Positions 19,958 to 31,340 of a DNA stretch of 64,000 bases are shown in pieces (position 1 is the first letter of the stretch; each line of letters opens with the position of its first letter). Location: assembly GCA_037577475.1 (NCBI GenBank), contig CM075189.1, forward strand, positions 34,020,050-34,084,049, read 5' to 3'. Under the pieces are notes generated by a model that did not search any database, was not told the origin of the DNA, and saw only the letters and a list, made by a program, of their open reading frames with translations. The position numbers and the translations under genes are program-made. Source of the stretch: Chaunax sp. Z400 (Eukaryota > Chordata > Actinopteri > Lophiiformes > Chaunacidae).

Positions 19958-22072
19958 TTACTGTCTGTATAATGACGACCTTGTTCAAGGACCTGCGTCG
20001 TGATCATAATGAAAATCAATCAATCTAGATGTGACACTTATTAGCACTACAGACTATAAACCATATGTTTGGAAGGCCCTCTGCTCCTGAAGAGATCCAT
20101 TTACTTTTGTGAACACAGCTGCTGAAACTGTTTTCCACTGCAGAGCAGCGTTTCAGCAAAACTCAGCTGAGAGATTTGGAGAATTTAGAGTGACCACGAA
20201 TCATGATCACTGAGTCTATGTGGCAATTTTCTTCAAAGCAGCGCCTCATAAAGTGGGTTCTGGGCCCCCTCAGCTGTTCTTGTAAGATTCCCTGAGCGGA
20301 TAATGAAGTGTGTTATCTTCCACTAAATCGTATCCAATGACACAATCCTTCTCAGATGTTTTTTTTCTTTGTTTGTTTTTTTTTTTTTTGGTCTAATGTA
20401 CATCAGTTGGAAAGTTAAAGACAAGACCACAGATGAGATCCCTTTGCTCTCAAAATCTCACTTTGCCCCATTTCATCATGATAGACACCATGACATGTTC
20501 AGCCTTTTTCCAAACTTGTCAAGGTCTGCTCCTCATTCCATCTAAATAAACCAGTGAGGTCCCATCACCCAGTGAATATAATGCCATGACTACCTCAGTG
20601 GGGTACTGTGTTTAGTATGGACATCAGGCTAGGAGAGTAATGGAATACATCTAACAGCAGAGCATTAGTGAAGAATTGCCTTTTAACCTGCATTTTTGGA
20701 ATTGCCAATAGGTCACAACTCCACCAGTTGCAAAAAAAAAAGAAGAAAAAAAAAGCATGATTATACTTTAACTAATGACAAAATTATCCTGTTTCTCACT
20801 TGGTTCATTACCTCTGGGAACATTTTCCTCATGCCTTTATGGTCTCAGTTCCTAATTTCCAGTCTTCTTCAAAGCATTTTGTAAATGGTAACTTTTCAAA
20901 ATAAAAATTACAGAATAAGATCACAGTGGTGGTTCAGTAAATCTACATTGGAGGAGTGTAAATAGTCTGCAGCACAAATGAAACCAGACAGTCTGACGTT
21001 GTATTTTTGTTTTTGCTCTGGCCATAGTTTGGGTTGTTTGGTTGGCTGTTTGCTGTCTGTGTATGCAAATAAGGCTGGTAGGAACCGTAATAGGCATGCA
21101 TGAAGCGGGGCTGTGTTGTCATCATTTGAGAGTTGCGGTGGCATTTTGAAAAGTTTCCACTCTGGGCCCCGTCTTCAAAAGCTTACGGCTTCAGTCCCAG
21201 ATGTGAGGCACCTGTAAGACGAGCAGAGACTGATAAGACTGCAGCCAGGCTTTAAGTGAACCAGGAACCACTGGGAGCCACAGGTGTCCCAGATCATCCA
21301 GATCACCCAATCCTCTACCTGCAGAAGAGACAAGGGTTGATTGAGGCCCCTGGTGTCATAACAAGAGACAGTAGGATGTGTAAGACTGGTAGAACTCCCC
21401 TTAAACAACTGTGCTCGACAATATCTGGTTCTCTGATGATAAAAAGTTTAAGTTAAAATCATGTGTGGAAGTGCTTGGTAAAATATAACTACAACTCCCA
21501 AGGTGCATTTGTGCATAGACACACAGTGTAAATCTACAGCTCACTGCCCAGGGCTTCTTAGCATGTTGTTCCATCTCTGGAGGAAGACAAAAAGAAAAAG
21601 GCTCAAGGGATGGAACAAAGAAACTTTTTATTGTTGTCCTGGAGATCAGATGACTCTGTAGAAAAGTTTCACATTATGAGCTCTGGTTGTTTCAATGTCC
21701 TTTACATGCAAGGTCAAATTGAAAGCAACATAAAAATTTAAACATTGCCTGCAGCAAAGTGTCATTGTGTTGGACCTACCTTCTGTTCACCATCAGACTC
21801 CAGCCCAGCATTGGTCCTACAGAGAGCTTTGAAAAGCTTTACCTTACCTCTATATGAGCATGTGCATATGTTACATTTTCATATGATCTGATTATCTATA
21901 TACATAAATAATAATAATAATCTCCTTGAAGGAAAAATGAAAACAAGCTCGATTTAACTTAACTTTTATGATAGTACATGTACCCTGAAAATGAAATGAC
22001 TTGGGCAAAATCCATTTAAACCTGTATCATCATAAGGTCATGATAAAGTGCTTCCATAAAAACACACTCACA
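19958..22072. other. Non-coding interval with short simple repeats
   Basis: A poly-T run lies near 20380 and an (AAT)n run near 21908. The segment around 21180-21380 is GC-balanced but has no convincing exon. Nothing else is recognised. Confidence 0.45.
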
Positions 22073-22148
22073 GAGCTGAAAATAACCTTACAAGCTTGAA
22101 ATAACCCTAAAAGCTTAAAATAACCCAGCAAGCTTCAAATAACACGGG
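22073..22148. repeat. 19-bp tandem repeat, four units
   Basis: Four consecutive 19-bp units (GAGCTGAAAATAACCTTAC, AAGCTTGAAATAACCCTAA, AAGCTTAAAATAACCCAGC, AAGCTTCAAATAACACGGG) make a short diverged array. AAGCTT recurs every 19 bp. Confidence 0.85.
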
Positions 22149-22237
22149 TAAAGTACACCCTCTCTTCACAGCCTTGTTCAGAAGTGCTGTAGCTGTGGGT
22201 TCAAAAGAATTTCTGCAATGTTTTGTTCTCCCCTCAG

Positions 22238-22413
22238 GGCCACAAACCGCCAGAGTGGTAGATCTGAAAATCACTATTAAAAGGATGGAAAGAGTCCTGA
22301 AGAATACAGCTGGCCTCATGCTGCAGCTGAGAGGGAATAAAGATCCGACAGGTTCAGTTGAGACTTTGATGAAGAGAGTTTTCGCTTTTCAAAGACGGGT
22401 TACCAAACTGTGA
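22238..22413 (+). CDS. Candidate terminal coding exon, unrecognised
   Basis: TTTTGTTCTCCCCTCAG at 22221-22237 is a good acceptor. The frame that follows is open for 58 codons to TGA at 22411-22413 and encodes a basic, amphipathic sequence including VVDLKITIKRMERVLKNTAG and then SVETLMKRVFAFQRRVTKL. It would follow a phase-1 intron. The frame also extends upstream to an ATG at 22174, so a small single-exon ORF is an alternative. The helical, Lys/Arg-rich pattern suits a coiled-coil or DNA-contacting segment, but no family is recognised. No upstream partner exon is identified. Confidence 0.33.
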
Positions 22414-23589
22414 GACGAGGGGAAAACACGAGACACATTCAATGAAAGCCAGATAAAATCGAATCATCATGGTTGTTTCTGGAAACAGAACCGTTCTCTG
22501 CCTTTTTCACAGTTGTTCTCAAATGTCTGTTTAGATCTTTGTTCAAGCTTTTCAACAAAAAAAAAACTTGACATTTACGGCAGGGTCCAAATTTGGCCCC
22601 ACCACACCCAACATGTAGGTAAAAATCTATGTTGGTGAATAGAATAACTGAGGTGAGTCACCATTGGCCGACCTACTTCATAGTATAGTATAAATAGTAT
22701 CAACATTTCAAGCCCAATTAATGATAAAAAAAAAGTAACGCATCATGTGAGTAAAATAAAAAACAGACTTTAAAGTAAAGCTACTGTCTCTTCAATCACT
22801 CATCACTGTCAAAATAAAAATCAGATGAGAACCACTAACTCATCACAACAACACAGGAGATGATTTACTGTGCTTTGTTTTGCATAGATAAATTTCTACA
22901 TACTGTGCTGAGTCAAGTTGAGTATAAAGTACTTATGACTGTCACCGTCAATTTTGATGGACCCACACTGTCACTGGGGCTACAGCAGGCTCAGTGTTTC
23001 TGCTGTATACTGTTGTGTAGTCAGCAGCTGTTGTCACATTTGATGAAAAGGCTTCTGAACATTTCCCAAAGTTGTAAAATCCAGCCTTCTCTGAATCTTA
23101 ATCACTATACAGTGACTTGGCATCTGGCAAGTCTTCACACTTACGGAACTGTATTTATTTATATATTAATTATTTTTTTAGAAGGGGTCATTTGTGGTCT
23201 GCAAGCTCCTGCTATTTCCATGTCTTATTCTGTAATCAGTGGTCAATATCAGTAATGTTAATGTTAAAAAAGATAATTTGATATATCATCTTCTGGGTCA
23301 ATACAATCAATACATTGACACACTAGACAGAAAAAAAACGTTTCTTTGAGGGTTCTGTTGCTATAATAACACTGTATATTTTTCACTGTAAATTTACTGT
23401 AATAAACGGTCAGCCTCTCCTGCAATGTGTTTTTTTTGTTTTTTTACTGTTTCTGATTGTAATTTAGAATGCCAGTATTTTATTTGAAATAAACATACAG
23501 ATTGTTACTGTGTTGTTGTACATTTACAACAGAATACTTGTCACACACATGTTTTTGTCAGCAGATTACTGTATATTTATAGTTTGTAT
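22414..23589. other. AT-rich non-coding interval
   Basis: The 23330-23580 part has several ACTGTA/TACAGT words and poly-T runs, reminiscent of AT-rich MITEs, but no clear termini. A 131-codon frame at 22860-23255 shows no domain. Confidence 0.4.
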
Positions 23590-23900
23590 CCTGAAGCCTA
23601 TCTCAGCTGACTTCAGGCAAGAGGCAGGCTTCACCCTGTACAAGTCACCAGTTCATCACAGGGCACACATACGAAGACACACTCACAATCACACCTACAA
23701 GCATTTTTACATTTAATTACAGTATATTGAATGATTTTGGACAGTAAGAGGAATCTGGAGAACCAGGAGAGAACCCACACAGACACGTGGAGAACATGTA
23801 AACTCCACACAGAGAGGTTCCCAGGTCCTCAGGTGGATTTGAACCCAGGACCTTCTTGCTGTGAGGTAACAGTGCTACCCACTACACCACCATGCTGACC
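23590..23900 (-). mobile_element. tRNA-headed SINE-like element, copy 2
   Basis: On the minus strand from 23900: GGTCAGCATGGTGGTGTAGT, GGGTAGCACTG (A box region), then CCTGGGTTCAAATCCACCTG (B box). The body has GTGTGGAGTTTACATGTTCT, CGTGTCTGTGTGGGTT and, near the 3' end, GATGAACTGGTGACTTGTAC. It matches copy 1 at 10746-10975 through head and early body but has a longer tail. This is a retroposed SINE-type repeat, not a tRNA gene. Confidence 0.62.
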
Positions 23901-23984
23901 TTATGTAAAGGTTAGAAAGCATCACCTCACCTCAGCCTACTCTGTCCAGGTATCATGTCATTGTTTGGGGTTTTAGTTTAATCA

Positions 23985-24190
23985 GTTCTTGTTTCATCAC
24001 CTCCACCGAGAAGCTAATGTTTCCACAGCATTGGTTTCTTTTGGTAGGACTACACAAAAACTGATCGATGGATTTTCATGAAAGGTGGTGTGATGTTTGG
24101 GAATATGACCATGAAGAACTCGTTAAATGTTGGAGAGCGTCCAGATTAAGGGGCGGAGTCAGGATTTTTTTTTTTCCTTTTTTGAACATT
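23985..24190 (+). repeat. Dispersed CCTCC-headed repeat copy
   Basis: TCACCTCCACCGAGAAGCTA, GGACTACACAAAAACTGATC, GATGGATTTTCATGAAAGG and GATTAAGGGGCGGAGTCAGG follow the block order of the family. A poly-T run interrupts its end. Confidence 0.6.
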
Positions 24191-25434
24191 ACAAGATATA
24201 GGGTCAGTTTTTGTTTTGGAAATAGATCCTGAAGAAAACCTCCATTAGTGAAATATAGTTTTTCTAGGATAACTATCAAACTAATAATGATACTAAAGTG
24301 ATTCCAGATTTTAAGGGCAGGTTTTCGTGGTCCAGGAGTCAAATGATGAGGGTCAGACTATCATGGGGCTGTTGCTTTTAGGTGCAACAACATAATGGGG
24401 AAACTCAGGTGCCTTGATGCAGGTTTGAGCTCTGATTGCTGTCTAGTTGTTGTTTTTTTATTTCACTCCTTGTGTGACATGTTTTACTTCTCACTTCCTG
24501 TCTTTGATTTTTTTTTTCCACTTCTGTGATTCCCTTAATTACCTTCTGTGTATTTAGTCTTTGTGCTCCCTCAGTTTGCCAGTTCGTCTGTGTGCCTTGT
24601 CAAGCGTTCCAGCCTTTTTTTCCTGACCCCACTTATTTTTGTCGGATTAGTCTGCTTGTTAGTCTGCTTCCTTGGTTTTGATCATCGCCTGCCACCACAT
24701 CACATAAGTCTGGGCATTGTTAGTTATAGCTAAATCAACAATATACAGACCATACAAAGTATTTTTCACCCTCAGACAACCAAATCCTATGTCATGAACA
24801 TGAGCCTCTTTCTGCTGGAGTTGGTCTTTAGATGTTTGTCAAAGGGGTTTTAGCCAAGATGCTCATAGATATAGATGTTTATAACAATATAAGTGAGAGA
24901 CAGGATTCAGCGAAATCCAACATTTACAAGAAAAAAAATAATGACAAAAATAAATTGCTTTTCCTGATTCATTTTTCCAAAGTGATACTGTATGATTTAA
25001 ATAATATCTTGACACTCATTCGTCAATATTTAGTTAAGTCATCACAAGCAGGATTCTGCTTATCTTTGTTGTTATTTTTTTGTTGTTCTTTGTTGTTGCC
25101 AGTAAATAACTTATCCCCCCAACAGGAGCAAAAAGAGTGCAATGACTCTTCATCTATTCTTCCTCCCATTCAGACGTCCAGTCTATCTCCCATCCACTAA
25201 CATCCAGATGTTATTGCCTCCAGAGCTGCTACAAACACCCTGCCTGTTAGTGACACATCACCCATCACTGAAATATTGAAGAGTATATATATATCCTGTG
25301 TTAAAATTGGATGTGTCCACAGTATTATCAGCTGCTTTTCTGAGCAGACTGGATGCATGACCTCATCAAAACCTACATGAGTGCATTTTGTGTGATTGTT
25401 TTTTTTATTAGATATTGCATTTTTATTGTTATTG
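24191..25434. other. Non-coding interval, nothing recognised
   Basis: AT-rich. A 122-codon frame at 24832-25200 is Lys/Asn-rich then hydrophobic with no domain. Confidence 0.45.
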
Positions 25435-25460
25435 TTATTATTATTATTATTATTATTATT
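25435..25460. repeat. (TTA)n microsatellite
   Basis: About eight TTA units follow TTATTGTTATTGTTA. Simple repeat. Confidence 0.9.
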
Positions 25461-25614
25461 TCCCATCACAGAGCAAAGTTACTCCTCCATATTCAAAGCA
25501 TGAAGGTATCATTTTAATCTTATGTCATACTTTTCACCCTGCAGACAGCTTGATTTGACGACCTCTAATTCTATTCAGCCAATATTCCCCTTCATACATG
25601 CACTTCCTGTGCCC

Positions 25615-25860
25615 TTTCTAGGCAATAGCTAATAGATAGGTAACCTTTATGTATCCCCGAAGTGAAATTCAAATGTCATAGTCACAGAGAGTTGAGCAGT
25701 AAAATGTTAAAAATAACAGTAAGAATGAAATAGCATAATTATATTGGTAAGATTTGACAAACATGCATAATAAATTTCTAATACAAAGGAGGAGCAATCA
25801 GACTAAATTCATCAGCCTCCAAACTATATCCAGTAGTTTGCATTGACGCTCGTATCATAG
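25615..25860 (-). mobile_element. LINE 3' UTR remnant
   Basis: The minus strand reads AATTTCACTTCGGGGATACA followed by TAAAGGTTACCTATCTATTA, resembling the usual LINE ending (TTCCCTCGGGATTAATAAAG plus TATC units). The preceding 200 bases are AT-rich 3' UTR-like. Divergence makes the upstream limit uncertain. Confidence 0.4.
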
Positions 25861-26696
25861 AGTCAGTGCTTCAATATCATAGATGTAATTTCTTTCAAGA
25901 GTAATTCACTGATAAAATCGTATAAAAGTTAAGGAGTGTTAAGACTGTGAAAGTGTTTAAAAAAAAGATGTAGACATTTTTCTATTTATTCCATGCATTC
26001 TTACATTCTAACGGCACTCCAGCCTTCAGCGCCAGTCGATCTGACTCAAGTGACATCACTTGAGGATATTTATCGACTTTTCTTTTCAGGTGTGCAGTAT
26101 TACCTCTTAACACCTGGAAACACCATTCTTAAAACTGGTAGACTGTGGTGGAATTAGTGTATGTGTGTGAACTTTTCAGACGTTTGCAGACATTCTGACA
26201 AATCTTTTTATTTTCTCACATCATCCTTCAAACACAAACACACTTAGCTTAGATACACATGCACACTTTTAAACTCAAAAAAACACTTTTGGGGAGGCCA
26301 AGTGACAAGCAGGAAGTAAATGTGCTCCTTTTTGCAAGTTTAACCTCACACTCAAAGTAAAGCCGTGTGACAAAGTCTCCCACATACAAAAAAGCTGCTC
26401 TCTGCCCCTGAAAGCCACTCTCTCCCCTCAGGACTGTGGCTCTGGCAATAAACAATTAAAGTTTGATCAACTCTTTAAGTCGAAGCTGTGTCGTCTGTGG
26501 TGGCCTGGAGAGGCACTGCTGCAACACATGGGGTTTACGTCACAGCAGACACACACGCATGTGTGCGCACAGATTGGACACATGAGTCTAGCTTTGTCAC
26601 GGAAAGCTTGATATCTTATTTAGTGCTACACGGAGCCAAATACCCTGAGTCCCAAATCACAGTCTCACTCTGACCCTGACTCCACTGCAAACACGC

Positions 26697-26698
<2 letters not shown>
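25861..26698. other. Non-coding interval, nothing recognised
   Basis: Short frames on both strands without splice-bounded structure. It ends at a long CA tract. Confidence 0.45.
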
Positions 26699-26735
<37 letters not shown>

Positions 26736-26764
26736 GACACACAGGGCACAAACACACAAACACA

Positions 26765-26830
<66 letters not shown>

Positions 26831-26834
26831 CACA

Positions 26835-26879
<45 letters not shown>

Positions 26880-26916
26880 ACTCACACACACACACACACA
26901 CACACTCACACACACA

Positions 26917-26951
<35 letters not shown>
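26699..26951. repeat. (CA)n microsatellite, 253 bp, interrupted
   Basis: An almost pure CA/TG tract with interruptions CAGACAGACA, CAAACACA and CTCACACA. Long alternating CA can adopt Z-form and is unstable. The Cys/Val frames on the minus strand are translations of this tract. Confidence 0.97.
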
Positions 26952-26953
<2 letters not shown>

Positions 26954-27609
26954 CATGTTTTAGTAATTGAACTTATTGACCTTACTGCTAACTACAATGA
27001 TTAAAATGTGTATGATGATATGAGACACTGAATTCACTGTGGTCCTGTGTCTCCTCCTCCTCCTGTCTTTGGACTGATCAACAGGAAGTCATCTTCTGTC
27101 TAAACCAATGATACGATGACAAGACTACGAACACAATTTAGTTACATTTTAAGTTACAAATCCATAACTTTGAGTACCCTGCACTTAGATACTGTTTGAG
27201 CAGGGAGTGAACCAGATGAACATCAGAATTGTAAAAGGGAAAATGCTCATACTTTTTTTGAAGTGACATTCAGGGGTAGTTAGTGAGGACAGTTGGCAGG
27301 ATGAGGCTGTGTGTTCTGTTGGCAGAGCCTCCCTGAGGCTCCCAGGTATCCATCAGTGCAGATCAGCTGCATCTGGCAGCATGATGAAGAGGTAAACTGA
27401 CCTAAGGAGATCTCAGACAAATACAAACCGCTGCAGCTGCATCTTGTTCAGGCAAGTGCGTGATTATTTTGAAGAAGAGGGCTTACTGGAAATAGATTCT
27501 GGTGCAGTTCTACAGAACGCTACTGCTGCTCGACCGATCAGTAGTGATTTCAGTAGCAAAGGGGAGGTCCAAGACACAGAACACAGAATATTAAGAGTTT
27601 TCTTTGCAG
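26952..27609. other. Non-coding interval, nothing recognised
   Basis: No element identified. The segment leads into a candidate splice acceptor at 27607-27609. Confidence 0.4.
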
Positions 27610-27727
27610 GTGCCTGATAACAGACACAAGTGGGGCAACAACTACAAAGAAGAGCGAGGCATCATCAGCGTGGTAGATCATTTTAATGATCTGATGTCAC
27701 ATTGCACAGTGAAAAACCCACCAACAA
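27610..27727 (+). CDS. Candidate internal exon, strand uncertain
   Basis: GAGTTTTCTTTGCAG ends at 27609 and ACCAACAA at 27727 is followed by GTGAGC, giving plausible splice borders around 118 bases. The phase-0 frame is fully open and begins VPDNRHKWGNNYKEERGIIS. However, the minus strand over the same bases is also open (27678-27887, with LHLQELKIYSSLVGGFFTV), so coding strand is ambiguous and one or both frames are chance. No domain is recognised. Confidence 0.22.
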
Positions 27728-29359
27728 GTGAGCTGTAAATTTTCAGTTCCTGCAGGTGTAACAGTTCCTCATGCTGGAATAACTTTCTCCATACTTCCAC
27801 CTGAGCTCTTGCAAACATGGCAAAGCGACAACCCATGTGCAAGTGACCTTTTTCGTTGTCGTAAGTGTGCTCCTCTCTCTGTAGCATGACACAACTAGAA
27901 TAAATTTATCTCAAACACATCTGAGGGAACAGATGTGCTTCAATATTAACCAATACAGCTGTCTACACAGCTGTGACAGGACTTACACTTCAGTTCCATT
28001 TCATGTCTATTTCCAGTCGACCCTTGTACATGAATAAAACACAACCTGTGAGCTAGTTCAGGCTGTCAAATCACGTCTGGCATATGACTACTCCTCATAT
28101 GTAGGATAGCAAGATTGCTCCCACCCTCTAATCATGCTGATGTACATATGAGCTGTGCTCACTCTCTTACAAGATGATTGCCACCTCATTCACCTTATTC
28201 TTATAGTGCATTTCAGAGGTCCCACCTCTCCCCAGCATTCTCCTGATTCTGACTGCTGGATTCTGTTGGAAGTATCTATCATCACTCCCCGCGCTATGCT
28301 GAGCTTGATGTTTCCACATAGGGAGTGATGAGTCCCAACGACATCGCTTGGACATTATACAGTTTCTACTATTATATATAGTGTATATAAGGGTTAAGTT
28401 CTCTGTTAGACGTAGTTAGAGTTGTCTGTCACAAACACTGATGGTGGACTGCAGCTTCTACTTTTGCTCTGAGGTGGATATTGGAAAAAACAAAAAAGCT
28501 GTGGCAGATTTCTGGGATGTTTGAGAATACCATCCAATATACTGCAAATGTGATTATTATTTCATGTTATTTTTTTTATTTTGTTTGTTTGTTTGTTTGT
28601 TTTTACCAAGACCATTGGATCCCACGTACCATTTTAACATTTCACAATAGCAGAACATGGAATGTGTCCAACCATGGAACATATGCTACATATTATTTTG
28701 CTGTGCTGTTATTCAGTATATATTGTTATTATATAATAGTATACATTATTAATTCAGCATTATGACCATGTACCATACCTATCACATATCACATATGTTT
28801 ATGTGCATCACCTAAAAAGTTTTCTCATAGGGTATGGTTCAAAAGTTACTTAAGAGTCTCTGATTTTTGGAGACGTGAAACACTGTTACAGCCTTGGTGA
28901 CAAAACTCCCCCTCATTTGTCATGTTGATTTCCAAAATGCAGCCAGGTTTCCGAGAGTCTCCAGCCTAAGTGGGCCACATAATGGGACACATTTTTGCTT
29001 ATTCCTGGAAGCATTGGAGCGCAAGCACAATTGGCCTTCCAGTAAACACACTGGCAGTCAGTGGAGATGTATTTCACGAACTGAAAGAGGAACGACGGGG
29101 CCCCAGATGGATCATTCCTCTCCACACAAATGCAATCTTCGCTCTAATGCTCCGGCATATGAGGACATATGCAACATTTGCCACCTCACAGAGAGAGTTT
29201 GGCTGGGCGCCCTGTCCAATGAGTGTGTGCTGAGGTGCCTTGGAATGGAGGTTGAGAGCCAGAGAATGAGAAAGGGACTTGAAGCGCTGAATGAGCGACC
29301 TTTCTCAGGAGAAATACTGCTCTGCCTGGCAAAGAGGTAATCCTTACCCCCAGAATACA
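27728..29359. other. Non-coding interval, unproven open frame
   Basis: A (TTTG)n run lies at about 28580-28602. A 148-codon plus-strand frame at 28894-29340 has no ATG-context or splice support and no recognised domain. The sequence around 29040-29290 is well balanced and repeat-free and could instead be a conserved non-coding element. Confidence 0.35.
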
Positions 29360-29515
29360 AAGACAGAAGACATGAAAGAAAGATGGAGAAGAGACAGGAA
29401 GATAGACACAAGCAAAGAGAGGCAGATAAACAAGATTGGTGGAAGAAAACAGCAGTTAGAGGAGAAAGAGAGATGACAGAGGGAGACAGAAGAGACAGAA
29501 GGCAGACAAAAATAC
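29360..29515 (+). repeat. Purine-rich tract
   Basis: The plus strand is dominated by A and G (GAAAGAAAGATGGAGAAGAG and similar). Such tracts can form triplex DNA. The Ser/Leu-rich minus-strand frame across it is a by-product. Confidence 0.6.
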
Positions 29516-29559
29516 AATACAAATCTCCCAGAAGCAATTTAAATATTTATCACCTTAAT

Positions 29560-29900
29560 TAAAATTGTTTTCAAATTAATTGAAGGAGGATTCAGCTGTG
29601 ACTTGGCCACTGTGAATGATCACACTTTATATAATTGCAGTGGCCGCCCAGCTCCAATGTGAGTAGGTGTGTGAGAGAGTTTTCATATGTTTGTGGGTTT
29701 GTGTTTGAGAAGTTGTGTGTGAGTTATAATAGTCTATTGCGATGGTAATGAGGGAGCCAGTCATTGATTACCTGAGGCTGTGAATGTCATCCATTTGTCA
29801 GAGCAGAACAAAGACTCCTGGTACGCATCATCATTTACATTCTGGAGGCAGCTTCTTTACATTTTGTCCTGCTGTCTTTTCATAGTGTCTGCATCCTGCA
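29560..29900. promoter_or_regulatory. Candidate conserved non-coding element
   Basis: Clustered homeodomain cores (CTTAATTAAAATTG, CAAATTAATTG), TATAATTGCAGTGG, GGTAATGAGG and GTCATTGATTACC occur in a repeat-free block. Inference only, needing alignment. Confidence 0.25.
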
Positions 29901-30059
29901 GGTATTACATTTACATTTGTTCAAGAGGAAGAAAATTGATTTAAAATGTATCCATGTAATCAATGAAAATGCTCTGGACATTGAAGTCCAGGACCTCCCT
30001 GTTAGGCATGGATCACAGTCGTAGGGTTAAATCCCCTTTGTAAAACTGACAGTAAAAGA

Positions 30060-30545
30060 GTGGAAGCCAGGCCTTTAAGTCAAAGCCTCCCCCTTAAAGG
30101 CATTCTGATGGTTGGAATTCTTGAGTGGGACAAAAGTCTTTTTCTTGATCCAACAGTAAACAGGAGTTTGAACCTTTGTGACATTCAAAAGAAAGGCTCC
30201 GCCTTCCAGCCACCAGCCTCAGACTTGCTCCATCCATCAGACCTGCCTCCAGCACCATACTGCTTGCCTCTGAATCCCTCCTCCAGACCCCCTCTACCCA
30301 TGCTGCTCAGTGTCCAGCCTGGTGGGACATCTGGAATCTGTCCCTTGAGAGGGGGGTTCTCTCAGTCTCTCTCTTCCCCCTTCCAGCCCCGTTCTTACAT
30401 CCTCAGACATGTTGGTTGGCATTCTACCCTTGTCAGCCAGATGTCCCCAGACTTTCTCCATCACCTGACTGCCCCACTCCACTACAGACCTGTTCCCGCT
30501 CCCCTTTGTCAGCCCTGCACAAATATAACCCATCCCTGACGTCAT
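30060..30545 (+). other. C-rich open segment, nature unclear
   Basis: A 159-codon frame is open, but the composition is strongly C/T-biased (CCTCCTCCAGACCCCCTCTA and similar), and the product is Pro/Ser/Leu-rich with no domain. It begins with GTG rather than ATG. The C-rich run ending CTGACGTCATCCCGC could be an eroded LTR or transposon end, but no terminal repeat or primer site is seen. I do not call a gene. Confidence 0.3.
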
Positions 30546-31139
30546 CCCGCTGCCTCCCTTGTCATATCCATTTGGGCCCTACCCCTGTAACATAGCACAA
30601 CCAGCCTTGGCACTTTGGTTACATCTAGGTACAAAAACTACATGGTTAGGTTTAGGAAACGATCTATGATGTCTGTTTTATTTCACACAGGATGTGAAAG
30701 TCATGTGTGAAAGTTATGTGTGTGACCTGCATGTTTGGGTTGGTTATGTTTAGCCATGAGGGTTGATGATTGGTTAGGGGAAGGGTGAGAGTATCAGGGT
30801 AAGCCAATCAGAGGAGAGGGATAAATTAGGGTCAAACTAGTTGTTGTGATTGATTTGCTTTAAAAAAAAAAAAGAATAAAGTGCAATAGAGGGAGACAAA
30901 TAGATAAATAAATCTTAAACCTTATACAATGACACAATGCACATGCAATGATGCGACTAAAATATCCCATTGAAGAAATGAAAAAATAGCATCGGACAAA
31001 CACATCAGATGTCTGTGAACGACACTGAGACTGAAACCTTCCTCATTCGACTGTATCAGCATAATATTTCCATCATGTTTCTACATGGATGAATCTTAAT
31101 TATGCATCTTGTTGCACCCTCTTGTTTTTCACCTGTGTC
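30546..31139. other. Non-coding interval, nothing recognised
   Basis: Contains a poly-A run near 30862. No element identified. Confidence 0.4.
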
Positions 31140-31340
31140 TGTTGATTGGTTGGTTGATGGTAGAAAGATGGGTCATGAGCCAGGAACCCATCAAATTTTG
31201 GTGCAGATCTTTTTCTTTTTTTTTCTTACATTTTTTGTAAATATCTTGACAAGTAATTAGGGGGAAAAAAATCATGCGTATGGAATTTCTCCATAGAACC
31301 ATGTGCAATTTGATGTGGATCTAGATCATAATGGGAATAC
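31140..31340 (+). repeat. Dispersed CCTCC-family repeat, 5' part missing
   Basis: GATGGGTCATGAGCCAGGAA, CCCATCAAATTTTGGTGCAG and ATCTTTTTCTTTTT, then GATGTGGATCTAGATCATAA, correspond to the middle and end of the repeat family seen at 52325-52480. The head is absent. Confidence 0.5.

Noticed and set aside
26616..26951. Cys/Val-rich frames of 60-111 codons on the minus strand
   Set aside because: Direct translation of (TG)n; no gene.
28894..29340. 148-codon plus-strand frame
   Set aside because: No splice borders or domain; a purine-rich tract follows and an overlapping minus frame is equally open.
30060..30545. 159-codon plus-strand frame as a gene
   Set aside because: C/T-biased composition, non-ATG start, no domain and no splice context; possibly an eroded transposon end.
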